DNA from: Hydractinia symbiolongicarpus
Taxonomy: Eukaryota; Cnidaria; Hydrozoa; Anthoathecata; Hydractiniidae
Assembly: GCF_029227915.1 (NCBI RefSeq)
Contig: NC_079878.1
Coordinates: 2,916,001 to 2,980,000, forward strand
DNA: 64,000 nucleotides
Direction of reading: 5' to 3'
Below the pieces are notes generated by a model. The model worked only from the letters and a program-made list of their open reading frames with translations, was not told where the DNA came from and did no database searches. A program made the translations under genes and the position numbers. The stretch's first letter is position 1. Every line of letters begins with the position of its first letter. Positions 1-10,355 of this stretch are shown in pieces.

Positions 1-28
1 TAATAATTTAAAAAATCGTTCGGGAAAT

Positions 29-38
29 GAGTTTACTC
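29..38. other. Perfect dyad GAGT-TT-ACTC in the monomer
   Basis: The arms GAGT and ACTC are exact reverse complements separated by TT. The element is present in most A and B monomers even though the bases just downstream differ (CCCTGGG against ACAGGG). It could be a protein-binding site or simply a conserved stretch; sequence alone cannot decide. Confidence 0.6.
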
Positions 39-54
39 CCTGGGTACTTTCTTT

Positions 55-72
55 GTATACTTTTGACTATAC
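55..72. other. Inverted repeat GTATA-N8-TATAC in the monomer
   Basis: GTATA and TATAC are reverse complements separated by eight bases. The spacer differs between type A (CTTTTGAC) and type B (CATTCGAC or CATTTGAC), but its length is kept in both. Chimeras with GTATGCATTC lose one arm base and gain the palindrome ATGCAT instead. Confidence 0.6.
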
Positions 73-82
73 GGGCCGAGTC

Positions 83-111
83 CGGGATTTACGGGAAATC
101 GCAGGTTTTCG
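83..111 (+). repeat. Internal 9-10-bp sub-repeat block in the monomer
   Basis: Three consecutive blocks of 9, 10 and 10 bases each begin with CGGG (CAGG in this copy's third block) followed by an A/T-rich half: CGGGATTTA, then CGGGAAATCG, then CAGGTTTTCG. A related block, CGGGAAATGA, lies at 21-30. The spacing is close to one helical turn. The 203-bp unit may have grown partly from a short ancestral repeat; that is inference. Confidence 0.55.
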
Positions 112-150
112 TTTGCCGGCGATTAAACTTCTTTTATTCAGAGTCTCATC

Positions 151-168
151 AAAAATGAAAACATTTTT
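151..168. other. Inverted repeat AAAAATG-AAAA-CATTTTT in the monomer
   Basis: Seven-base arms flank a four-base A spacer in type A monomers. Type B monomers have CATTTCT, which shortens the arms to five bases. It is the longest perfect dyad I found in the monomer. It might form a hairpin in a transcript, but it lacks a G/C-rich stem and is not a typical terminator. Confidence 0.6.
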
Positions 169-1019
169 GTAAACTACAAGTCCCATGAGTTTTAGTGGTG
201 AAAAGATAATTTAAAAAATCGTTTTGGAAATGAGTTTACTCCCTGGGTACTTTCTTTGTATACTTTTGACTATACGGGCCCAGTCCGGGATTTACGGGAA
301 ATCGCGGGTTTTCGTGTGCCGGCGATTAAACTTCTTTTATTCAGCGTCCCATCAAAAATGAAAACATTTTTAAAAATTACAAGTCTCATACGTTTTAGTG
401 CTGAAAAGATACTTTAAAAAATCGTTTTGGAAATGAGTTTACTCACAGGGTACTTTCTTTGTATACATTCGACTATACGGGCCAAGCCCGGGATTTACGG
501 GAAATCGCGGGTTTTCGTTTGCTGGCGATTAAACCACTTTCATTAAGCGTCTCATCAAAAATGAAAACATTTCTGAAAACTACAGGTCTCATGCGTTTTA
601 GTGGTGAAAAAATAATTTAAAAAATCGTTTAGGAAATGAGTTTACTCCCTGGGTACTTTCTTTGTATACTTTTGACTATACGGCCCGAATCCGGGATTTA
701 CGGGAAGTCGCGGGTTTTCGTTTGCCGGCGATTAAACTTCTTTTATTCAGCCTCTCATCAAAAATGAAAACATTTTTAAAAACTACAAGTCTCATGGGCT
801 TTAGTGGTGAAATAATAATTTAAAAAATCGTTCGGGAAATGAGTTTACTCCCTGGGTACTTTCTTTGTATACTTTTGACTATACGGGCTGAGTCAGGGAT
901 TTACGGGAAATCGCAGGTTTTCGTTTGCCGGCGATTAAACTTCTTTTATTCAGAGTCTCATCAAAAATGAAAACATTTTTAAAAATTACAAGTCCCATGC
1001 GTTTTAGTGGTGAAAAGAT

Positions 1020-1221
1020 ACTTTAAAAAATCGTTTTGGAAATGAGTTTACTCACAGGGTACTTTCTTTGTATACATTCGACTATACGGGCCAAGCCCGG
1101 GATTTACGGGAAATCGCGGGTTTTCGTTTGCCGGCGATTAAACTTCTTTTATTCAGCGTCTCATCAAAAATGAAAACACTTTTGAAAACTACAAGTCTCA
1201 TGCGTTTTAGTGGTAAAAAAT
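1020..1221 (+). repeat. B-left/A-right chimeric monomer (202 bp)
   Basis: The first half has the B states TTTTGG, CTCACAGGG, ACATTCGAC and CCAAGCCC. The second half has the A state AAACTTCTTTTATTCAG, followed by CACTTTTGAAAAC. The switch lies between roughly monomer positions 90 and 125, inside the conserved CGGG-rich block where A and B are nearly identical. One base is missing near the 3' end, giving 202 bp. The same chimera recurs one duplication unit later, starting near 3699. Confidence 0.85.
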
Positions 1222-1465
1222 AATTTAAAAAATTGTTTTGGAAATGAGTTTAATCACAGGGTACTTTCTTTGTATACATGGGAAATGAGTTTACTCCCTG
1301 GGTACTTTCTTTGTATACTTTTGACTATACGGGCCCAGTCCGTGATTTACGGGAAATCGCGGGTTTTCGTGTGCCGGCGATTAAACTTCTTTTATTCAGC
1401 GTCCCATCAAAAATGAAAACATTTTTAAAAATTACAAGTCTCATACGTTTTAGTGGTGAAAAGAT
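1222..1465 (+). repeat. 244-bp variant monomer #1
   Basis: A 203-bp unit with 41 extra bases. The segment from GGAAATGAG to GTATACAT occurs twice: first with B features (TTTTGG, CACAGGG), then with A features (GGGAAATGAG, CCCTGGG, ACTTTTGAC). The junction reads GTATACAT/GGGAAATG. The first dyad is broken (GAGTTTAATC), the second intact. The right half has GGCCCAGTCCGTG. Confidence 0.92.
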
Positions 1466-2679
1466 ACTTTAAAAAATCGTTTTGGAAATGAGTTTACTCA
1501 CAGGGTACTTTCTTTGTATACATTCGACTATACGGGCCAAGCCCGTGATTTACGGGAAATCGCGGGTTTTCGTGTGCCGGCGATTAAACTTCTTTTATTC
1601 AGCGTCCCATCAAAAATGAAAACATTTTTAAAAATTACAAGTCTCATGGGCTTTAGTGGTGAAAAAATAATTTAAAAAATCGTTTAGGAAATGAGTTTAC
1701 TCCCTGGGTACTTTCTTTGTATACTTTTGACTATACGGCCCGAATCCGGGATTTACGGGAAGTCGCGGGTTTTCGTTTGCCGGCGATTAAACTTCTTTTA
1801 TTCAGCCTCTCATCAAAAATTAAAACATTTTTAAAAACTGCAAGTCTCATGCGTTTTAGTGGTGAAAAAATAATTTAAAAAATCGTTCGGGAAATGAGTT
1901 TACTCCCTGGGTACTTTCTTTGTATACTTTTGACTATACGGGCTGAGTCAGGGATTTACGGGAAATCTCAGGTTTTCGGTTGCCGGCGTTTAAACTTCTT
2001 TTATTCAGAGTCTCATCAAAAATGAAAACATTTTTAAAAATTACAAGTCCCATGCGTTTTAGTGGTGAAAAGATACTTTAAAAAATCGTTTTGGAAATGA
2101 GTTTACTCACAGGGTACTTTCTTTGTATACATTCGACTATACGGGCCAAGCCTGGGATTTACGGGAAATCGCGGGTTTTCGTTTGCCGGCGATTAAACCT
2201 TTTTCATTAAGCGTCTCATCAAAAATGAAAATATTTCTAAAAATTACAAGTCTCATGCGTTTTAGTGGTGAAAAAAAAACTTAAAAAATCGTTCGGGAAA
2301 TGAGTTTACTCCCTGGGTACTTTCTTTGAATACTTTTGACTATATGGGCCGAGTCCGGTGTTTACGGGAAATGGCGGGTTTTCGTTTGCCGGCAATTAAA
2401 CTTCTTTCTTTCAGCGTCTCATCAAAAATGAAAACATTTTTGAAAACTACAAGTCTCATGCGTTTTAGTGGTGAAAAGATACTTTAAAAAATCGTTCGGG
2501 AAATGAGTTTACTCCCTAGGTACTTTCTTTGTATACTTTTGACAATACGGGCCGAGTCGGGGATTTACGGGAAGTCGCGGGTTTTCGTTTGCCGGCGATT
2601 AAACTTCTTTTATTCAGCGTCTCATCAAAAATGAAAACATTTTTAAAAACTACAAGTCTCATGGGCTTTAGTGGTTAAA

Positions 2680-4227
2680 TAATAATTTAAAAAATCGTTC
2701 GGGAAATGAGTTTACTCCCTGGGTACTTTCTTTGTATACTTTTGACTATACGGGCCGAGTCCGGGATTTACGGGAAATCGCAGGTTTTCGTTTGCCGGCG
2801 ATTAAACTTCTTTTATTCAGAGTCTCATCAAAAATGAAAACATTTTTGTAAACTACAAGTCCCATGAGTTTTAATGGTGAAAAGATAATTTAAAAAATCG
2901 TTTTGGAAATGAGTTTACTCCCTGGGTACTTTCTTTGTATACTTTTGACTATACGGGCCCAGTCCGGGATTTACGGGAAATCGCGGGTTTTCGTGTGCCG
3001 GCGATTAAACTTCTTTTATTCAGCGTCCCATCAAAAATGAAAACATTTTTAAAAATTACAAGTCTCATACGTTTTAGTGCTGAAAAGATACTTTAAAAAA
3101 TCGTTTTGGAAATGAGTTTACTCACAGGGTACTTTCTTTGTATACATTCGACTATACGGGCCAAGCCCGGGATTTACGGGAAATCGCGGGTTTTCGTTTG
3201 CTGGCGATTAAACCACTTTCATTAAGCGTCTCATCAAAAATGAAAACATTTCTGAAAACTACAGGTCTCATGCGTTTTAGTGGTGAAAAAATAATTTAAA
3301 AAATCGTTTAGGAAATGAGTTTACTCCCTGGGTACTTTCTTTGTATACTTTTGACTATACGGCCCGAATCCGGGATTTACGGGAAGTCGCGGGTTTTCGT
3401 TTGCCGGCGATTGAACTTCTTTTATTCAGCCTCTCATCAAAAATGAAAACATTTTTAAAAACTACAAGTCTCATGGGCTTTAGTGGTGAAATAATAATTT
3501 AAAAAATCGTTCGGGAAATGAGTTTACTCCCTGGGTACTTTCTTTGTATACTTTTGACTATACGGGCTGAGTCAGGGATTTACGGGAAATCGCAGGTTTT
3601 CGTTTGCCGGCGATTAAACTTCTTTTATTCAGAGTCTCATCAAAAATGAAAACATTTTTAAAAATTACAAGTCCCATGCGTTTTAGTGGTGAAAAGATAC
3701 TTTAAAAAATCGTTTTGGAAATGAGTTTACTCACAGGGTACTTTCTTTGTATACATTCGACTATACGGGCCAAGCCCGGGATTTACGGGAAATCGCGGGT
3801 TTTCGTTTGCCGGCGATTAAACTTCTTTTATTCAGCGTCTCATCAAAAATGAAAACACTTTTGAAAACTACAAGTCTCATGCGTTTTAGTGGTAAAAAAT
3901 AATTTAAAAAATTGTTTTGGAAATGAGTTTAATCACAGGGTACTTTCTTTGTATACATGGGAAATGAGTTTACTCCCTGGGTACTTTCTTTGTATACTTT
4001 TGACTATACGGGCCCAGTCCGTGATTTACGGGAAATCGCGGGTTTTCGTGTGCCGGCGATTAAACTTCTTTTATTCAGCGTCCCATCAAAAATGAAAACA
4101 TTTTTAAAAATTACAAGTCTCATACGTTTTAGTGGTGAAAAGATACTTTAAAAAATCGTTTTGGAAATGAGTTTACTCACAGGGTACTTTCTTTGTATAC
4201 ATTCGACTATACGGGCCAAGCCCGGGA
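2680..4227 (+). repeat. Second copy of the 13-mer segment at 1-1548
   Basis: It repeats the monomer order of the left edge, including the CACTTTTG chimera and the 244-bp monomer. Near identity across more than 1.5 kb indicates a recent duplication. Downstream, to about 5.36 kb, monomers are related but reordered. Confidence 0.88.
3901..4144 (+). repeat. 244-bp variant monomer #2
   Basis: Counterpart of the unit at 1222-1465 in the second 13-mer copy, with the same broken first dyad and GGCCCAGTCCGTG. Confidence 0.92.
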
Positions 4228-5361
4228 TTTACGGGAAATCGCGGGTTTTTGTTTGCCGGCGATTAAACCACTTTCATTAAGCGTCTCATCAAAAATGAAA
4301 ACATTTCTGAAAACTACAGGTCTCATGCGTTTTAGTGGTGAAAAATAATTTAAAAAATCGTTCAGGAAATGAGTTTACTCCCTGGGTACTTTCTTTTTAT
4401 ACTTTTGACTATACGGGCCGAGTCCGGGATTTACGGGAAATCGCAGGTTTTCGTTTGCCGGCGATTAAACTTCTTTTATTCAGAGTCTCATCAAAAATGA
4501 AAACATTTTTGTAAACTACAAGTCCCATGCGTTTTAGTGGTGAAAAGATAATTTAAAAAATCGTTTTGGAAATGAGTTTACTCACAGGGTACTTTCTTTG
4601 TATACATTTGACTATACGGGCCGAGTCCGGGATTTACGGGAAATCGCGGGTTTTCGTTTGCCGGCGATTAAACTTCTTTTATTCAGCGTCTCATCAAAAA
4701 TGAAAACATTTCTGAAAACTACAGGTCTCATGCGTTTTAGTGGTGAAAAAATAATTTAAAAAATCGTTTAGGAAATGAGTTTACTCCCTGGGTACTTTCT
4801 TTGTATACTTTTGACTATACGGCCCGAATCCGGGATTTACGGGAAGTCGCGGGTTTTCGTTTGCCGGCGATTAAACTTCTTTTATTCAGCCTCTCATCAA
4901 AAATGAAAACATTTTTAAAAACTACAAGTCTCATGGGCTTTAGTGGTGAAATAATAATTTAAAAAATCGTTCGGGAAATGAGTTTACTCCCTGGGTACTT
5001 TCTTTGTATACTTTTGACTATACGGGCTGAGTCAGGGATTTACGGGAAATCGCAGGTTTTCGTTTGCCGGCGATTAAACTTCTTTTATTCAGAGTCTCAT
5101 CAAAAATGAAAACATTTTTGTAAACTACAAGTCCCATGCGTTTTAGTGGTGAAAAGACAATTTAAAAAATCGTTTTGGAAATGAGTTTACTCACAGGGTA
5201 CTTTCTTTGTATACATTTGACTATACGGGCCGAGTCCGGGATTTACGGGAAATCGCGGGTTTTCGTTTGCCGGCGATTAAACTTCTTTTATTCAGCGTCT
5301 CATCAAAAATGAAAACACTTTTGAAAACAACAAGTCTCATGCGTTTTAGTGGTGAAAAAAT

Positions 5362-5605
5362 AATTTAAAAAATTGTTTTGGAAATGAGTTTAACCACAGG
5401 GTACTTTCTTTGTATACATGGGAAATGAGTTTACTCCCTGGGTACTTTCTTTGTATACTTTTGACTATACGGGACCAGTCCGTGATTTACGGGAAATCGC
5501 GGGTTTTCGTGCGCCGGCGATTAAACTTCTTTTATTCAGCGTCCCATCAAAAATGAAAACATTTTTAAAAATTACAAGTCTCATACGTTTTAGTGGTGAA
5601 AAGAT
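5362..5605 (+). repeat. 244-bp variant monomer #3
   Basis: Same 41-bp duplication. The first dyad is GAGTTTAACC (broken), and the right half has GGGACCAGTCC and GTGCGCCGGC. It is followed directly by another 244-bp unit, the only such adjacency in the window. Confidence 0.92.
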
Positions 5606-5849
5606 ACTTTAAAAAATTGTTTTGGAAATGAGTTCAATCACAGGGTACTTTCTTTGTATACATGGGAATTGAGTTTACTCCCTGGGTACTTTCTTTGAAT
5701 ACTTTTGACTATATGGGCCGAGTCCGGGGTTTACGGGAAATGGCGGGTTTTCGTTTGCCGGCAATTCAAATTATTTTTTTCAGCGTCTCATCAAAAATGA
5801 AAACATTTTTGAAAACTACAAGTCTCATGCGTTTTAGTGGTGAAAAGAT
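5606..5849 (+). repeat. 244-bp variant monomer #4, adjacent to #3
   Basis: The first dyad is GAGTTCAATC (broken). The second block begins GGGAATTGAG. The right half is the other sub-lineage, with TATATGGGCCGAG, GGGGTTTACGGGAAATGG and GGCAATTCAAATTA, also seen at 7272 and 15432. Confidence 0.92.
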
Positions 5850-7271
5850 ACTTTAAAAAATCGTTTTGGAAATGAGTTTACTCACAGGGTACTTTCTTTG
5901 TATACATTCGACTATACGGGCCAAGCCCGGGATTTACGGGAAATCGCGGGTTTTCGTTTGCCGGCGATTAAACCACTTTCATTAAGCGTCTCATCAAAAA
6001 TGAAAAAATTTCTGAAAACTACAGGTCTCATGCGTTTTAGTGGTGAAAAAATAATTTAAAAAATCGTTCTGGAAATGAGTTTACTCCCTGGGTACTTTCT
6101 TTGTATACTTTTGACTATACGGGCCGAGTCGGGGATTTACGGGAAGTCGCGGGTTTTCGTTTGCCGGCGATTAAACTTCTTTTATTCAGCGTCTCATCAA
6201 AAATGAAAACATTTTTGAAAACTACAAGTCTCATGCGTTTTAGTGGTGAAAAAATAATATAAAAAATCGTTCGGGAAATGAGTTTACTCCCTGGGTACTT
6301 TCTTTGTATACTTTTGACTATACGGGCCCAGTCCGGGATTTACGGGAAATCGCGGGTTTTCGTGTGCCGGCGATTAAACTTCTTTTATTCAGCGTCCCAT
6401 CAAAAATGAAAACATTTTTAAAAACTACAAGTCTCATGCGTTTTAGTGGTGAAAAGATACTTTAAAAAATCGTTTTGGAAATGAGTTTACTCACAGGGTA
6501 CTTTCTTTGTATACATTCAACTATACGGGCCAAGCCTGGGATTTACGGGAAATCGCAGGTTTTCGTTTGCCGGCGATTAAACCACTTTCATTAGGTGTCT
6601 CATCAAAAATGAAAACATTTCTGAAAACTATAGGTCTCATGCGTTTTAGTGGTGAAAAAATAATTTAAAAAATCGTTCGGGAAATTGAGTTTACTCCCTG
6701 GGTACTTTCTTTGCATACTTTTGACTATACGGCCCGAATCCGGGATTTACGGGAAGTCGCAGGTTTTCGTTTGCCGGCGATTAAACTTCTTTTATTCAGA
6801 GTCTCATCAAAAATGAAAACATTTTTGTAAACTACAAGTCCCATGCGTTTTAGTGGTGAAAAAATAATTTAAAAAATCGTTCGGGAAATGAGTTCACTCC
6901 CTGGGTACTTTCTTTGTATACTTTTGACTGTACGGGCCGAGTCAGGGGTTTACGGGAAATGGCGGGTTTTCGTTTGCCGGCGATAAAACTTCTTTTATTC
7001 AACGTCTCATCAAAAATGAAAACATTTTTGAAAACTACAAGTCTCATGCGTTTTAGTGGTGAAAAGATAATTTAAATAATCGTTTTGAAAATGAGTTTAC
7101 TCACAGGGTACTTTCTTTGTATACATTTGACTATACGGGCCGAGTCCGGGATTTACGGGAAATCGCGGGTTTTCGTTTGCCGGCGATTAAACTTCTTTTA
7201 TTCAGCGTCTCATCAAAAATGAAAACACTTTTGAAAACTACAAGTCTCATGCGTTTTAGTGGTAAAAAAAT

Positions 7272-7515
7272 AATTTAAAAAATTATTTTGGAAATGAGTT
7301 TAATCACAGGGTACTTTCTTTGTATACATGGGAAATGAGTTTACTCCCTGGGTACTTTCTTTGAATACTTTTGACTATATGGGCCGAGTCCGGGGTTTAC
7401 GGGAAATGGCGGGTTTTCGTTTGCCGGCAATTCAAATTATTTTTTTCAGCGTCTCATCAAAAATGAAAACATTTCTGAAAACTACAAGTCTCATGCGTTT
7501 TAGTGGTGAAAAAAT
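7272..7515 (+). repeat. 244-bp variant monomer #5
   Basis: It starts AAAAATTATTTTGG, has first dyad GAGTTTAATC (broken), and a right half with TATATGGGCCGAG and GGCAATTCAAATTA. It has a counterpart exactly 8,160 bp downstream. Confidence 0.92.
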
Positions 7516-8936
7516 AATTTAAAAAATCGTTCCGGAAATGAGTTTACTCCCTGGGTACTTTCTTTGTATACTTTTGACTATACGGGCCGAGTCGGGGATT
7601 TACGGGAAGTCGCGGGTTTTCGTTTGCCGGCGATTAAACTTCTTTTATTCAGCGTCTCATCAAAAATGAAAACATTTTTAAAAACTACAAGTCTCATGGG
7701 CTTTAGTGGTCAAATAATAATTTAAAAAATCGTTCGGGAAATGAGTTTACTCCCTGGGTACTTTTTTTGTATACTTTTGACTATACGGGCCCAGTCCGGG
7801 ATTTACGGGAAATCGCGGGTTTTCGTGTGCCGGCGATTAAACTTCTTTTATTCAGCGTCCCATCAAAAATGAAAACATTTTTAAAAACTACAAGTCTCAT
7901 GCGTTTTAGTGGTGAAAAGATAATTTAAAAAATCGTTTTGGAAATGAGTTTACTCACAGGGTACTTTCTTTGTATACATTCAACTATACGGGCCAAGCCC
8001 GGGATTTACGGGAAATCGCGGGTTTTCGTTTGCCGGCGATTAAACCACTTTCATTAAGCGTCTCATCAAAAATGAAAACATTTCTGAAAACTACAGGTCT
8101 CATGCGTTTTAGTGGTGAAAAAATAATTTAAAAAATCGTTCGGGAAATTGAGTTTACTCCCTGGGTACTTTCTTTGTATACTTTTGACTATACGGCCCGA
8201 ATCCGGGATTTACGGGAAGTCGCAGGTTTTCGTTTGCCGGCGATTAAACTTCTTTTATTCAGAGTCTCATCAAAAATGAAAACATTTTTGTAAACTACAA
8301 GTCCCATGCGTTTTAGTGGTGAAAAAATAATTTAAAAAATCGTTCGGGAAATGAGTTCACTCCCTGGGTACTTTCTTTGTATACTTTTGACTATACGGGC
8401 CGAGTCAGGGGTTTACGGGAAATGGCGGGTTTTCGTTTGCCGGCGATTAAACTTCTTTTATTCAACGTCTCATCAAAAATGAAAACATTTTTGAAAACTA
8501 CAAGTCTCATGCGTTTTAGTGGTGAAAAGATAATTTAAAAAATCGTTTTGGAAATGAGTTTACTCACAGGGTACTTTCTTTGTATACTTTTGACTATACG
8601 GCCCGAATCCGGGACTTACGGGAAGTCGCGGGTTTTCGTATGCCGGCGATTAAACTTCTTTTATTCAGCGTCCTATCAAAAATGAAAACATTTTTTAAAA
8701 CTACAAGTCTCATGCGTTTTAGTGGTGAAAAGATACTTTAAAAAATCGTTTTGGAAATGAGTTTACTCACAGGGTACTTTCTTTTTATACATTCGACTAT
8801 ACAGGCCAAGCCCGGGATTTACGGGAAATCGCGGGTTTTCGTTTGCCGGCGATTAAACCACTTTCATTAAGCGTCCAATCAAAAATGAAACATTTCTGAA
8901 AACTACAGGTCTCATGCGTTTTAGTGGTGAAAAAAT

Positions 8937-9137
8937 AATTTAAAAAATCGTTTGGGAAATGAGTTTACTCCCTGGGTACTTTCTTTGTATACTTTTGACT
9001 ATACGGGCCGAGTCGGGGATTTACGGGAAGTCGCGGGTTCGTTTGCCGGCGATTAAACTTCTTTTATTCAGCGTCTCATCAAAAATGAAAACATTTTTAA
9101 AAACTACAAGTCTCATGGGCTTTAGTGGTTTAATAAT
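8937..9137 (+). repeat. 201-bp deletion monomer, copy 1
   Basis: Two T bases are missing (GCGGGTTCGTTTGCC in place of GCGGGTTTTCGTTTGCC). Its end has GGTTTAATAATAATTT. It is a useful tracer because the same double deletion occurs at three other places. Confidence 0.88.
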
Positions 9138-9949
9138 AATTTAAAAAATCGTTCGGGAAATGAGTTTACTCCCTGGGTACTCTCTTTGTATGCATTCGAC
9201 TATACTGGCCAATCCCGGGATTTACGGGAAATCGCGGGTTTTCGTTTGCCGGCGATTAAACCACTTTCATTAAGCGTCTCATCAAAAATGAAAACATTTC
9301 TGAAAACTACAAGTCTCATGCGTTTTAGTGGTGAAAAAATAATTTAAAAAATCGTTCGGGAAATAAGTTTACTCCCTGGGTACTTTCTTTGTATACTTTT
9401 GACTATACGGCCCGAATCCGGGATTTACGGGAAGTCGCAGGTTTTCGTTTGCCGGCGATTAAACTTCTTTTATTCAGCGTCTCATCAAAAATGAAAACAT
9501 TTTTGTAAACTACAAGTCACATGCGTTTTAGTGGTGAAAAAATAATTTAAAAAATCGTTCGGGAAATGAGTTTACTCCCTGGGTACTTTCTTTGTATACT
9601 TTTGACTATACGGGCCGAGTCCAGGGTTTACGGGAAATGGCGGGTTTTCGTTTGCCGGCGATTAAACTTCTTTTATTCAACGTCTCATCAAAAATGAAAA
9701 CATTTTTAAAAACTACAAGTCTCATGCGTTTTAGTTGTGAAAAGATACTTTAAAAAATCGTTTTGGAAATGAGTTTACTCACAGGGTACTTTCATTGTAT
9801 ACATTCGACTATACGGGCCAAGCCCGGGATTTACGGGAAATCGCGGGTTTTCGTTTGCCGGCGATTAAACCACTTTCATTAAGCGTCTCATCAAAAATGA
9901 AAACATTTCTGAAAACTACAAGTCTCATGCGTTTTAGTGGTGAAAAGAA

Positions 9950-10355
9950 AATTTAAAAAATCGTTTTGGAAATGAGTTTACTCACAGGGTACTTTCTTTG
10001 TATACATTTGACTCTACGGGCCAGGCCCGGGATTTACGGGAAATCGCGGGTTTTCGTTTGCCGGCGATTAAACCACTTTCATTAAGCGTCTCATCAAAAA
10101 TGAAAACATTTCTGAAAACTACAAGTCTCATGCGTTTTAGTGGTGAAAAGAAAATTTAAAAAATCGTTTTGGAAATGAGTTTACTCACAGGGTACTTTCT
10201 TTGTATACATTTGACTCTACGGGCCAGGCCCGGGATTTACGGGAAATCGCGGGTTTTCGTTTGCCGGCGATTAAACCACTTTCATTAAGCGTCTCATCAA
10301 AAATGAAAACATTTCTAAAAAATACAAGTCTCATGCGTTTTAGTGGTGAAAAAAT
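9950..10355 (+). repeat. Duplicated type B monomer pair
   Basis: Two adjacent B units (9950-10152 and 10153-10355) share the private variants CATTTGACTCTACGGG and CCAGGCCCGGG. They differ only near the 3' end (CTGAAAACTAC against CTAAAAAATAC). The related location near 18.11 kb has a single unit, so this looks like a single-monomer duplication. Confidence 0.8.

Larger units (their letters stand above)
5..207 (+). repeat. Type A monomer, first complete example (203 bp)
   Basis: This is the first full unit and a good representative of type A. In order it shows AATTTAAAAAATCG, TTCGGGAAATGAG, TTTACTCCCTGGG, TACTTTCTTTGTATAC, TTTTGACTATACGGG, CCGAGTCCGGG, a CGGG-rich block, TTGCCGGCGATT, AAACTTCTTTTATTCAG, a CATCAAAAATG/AAAACATTTTT dyad, then CTACAAGTC and TTTTAGTGGTG. 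This copy carries CAGAGTCTC and CATTTTTGTAAAC, sub-variants that recur in the left and middle of the window. Type A units dominate overall, especially to the right of about 55 kb. Confidence 0.95.
1..1548 (+). repeat. Segment duplicated at 2680-4227 (2,679-bp spacing, 13-mer), copy 1
   Basis: Positions 1-1548 and 2680-4227 match almost base for base; I saw only two substitutions (TTTTAGTGG against TTTTAATGG, and GATTAAAC against GATTGAAC). The spacing of 2,679 bp equals eleven 203-bp units, one of 202 bp and one of 244 bp. The match ends where this copy reads AAGCCCGTG and the other AAGCCCGGG. The duplication may extend left of the window. Confidence 0.88.

Noticed and set aside
14-30. CENP-B box-like sequence (ATCGTTTTGGAAATGAG or TCGTTCGGGAAATG)
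   Set aside because: It resembles the TTCGTTGGAA part of the mammalian box, but the spacing differs and the essential downstream CGGG is absent. I found no full match to NTTCGNNNNANNCGGGN on either strand of the consensus.
55-72. GTATAC/TATAC motifs as TATA-type promoter elements
   Set aside because: They occur in every monomer as part of the repeat and no gene follows. Satellite transcription is possible but cannot be inferred from this.
151-168. Dyad AAAAATG-AAAA-CATTTTT as a transcription terminator
   Set aside because: The stem is only A/T-rich and no transcription unit is present; it is kept only as a structural dyad.
1278-1472. Recurrent 60-64-codon plus-strand frames beginning at the ATG of the 244-bp junction (GTATACATGGG)
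   Set aside because: The ATG is created by the duplication junction and the frame is just the rest of one monomer. Frames are broken by single-base changes in several copies (27900, 43208), with no sign of coding constraint.
9036-9050. Possible RNA polymerase III B box (GGTTCGTTTGCC) in the 201-bp monomers
   Set aside because: It matches GGTTCGANNCC only partly, no A box lies at the right distance, no tRNA-like fold is apparent, and the motif arises from a 2-bp deletion in an ordinary monomer.
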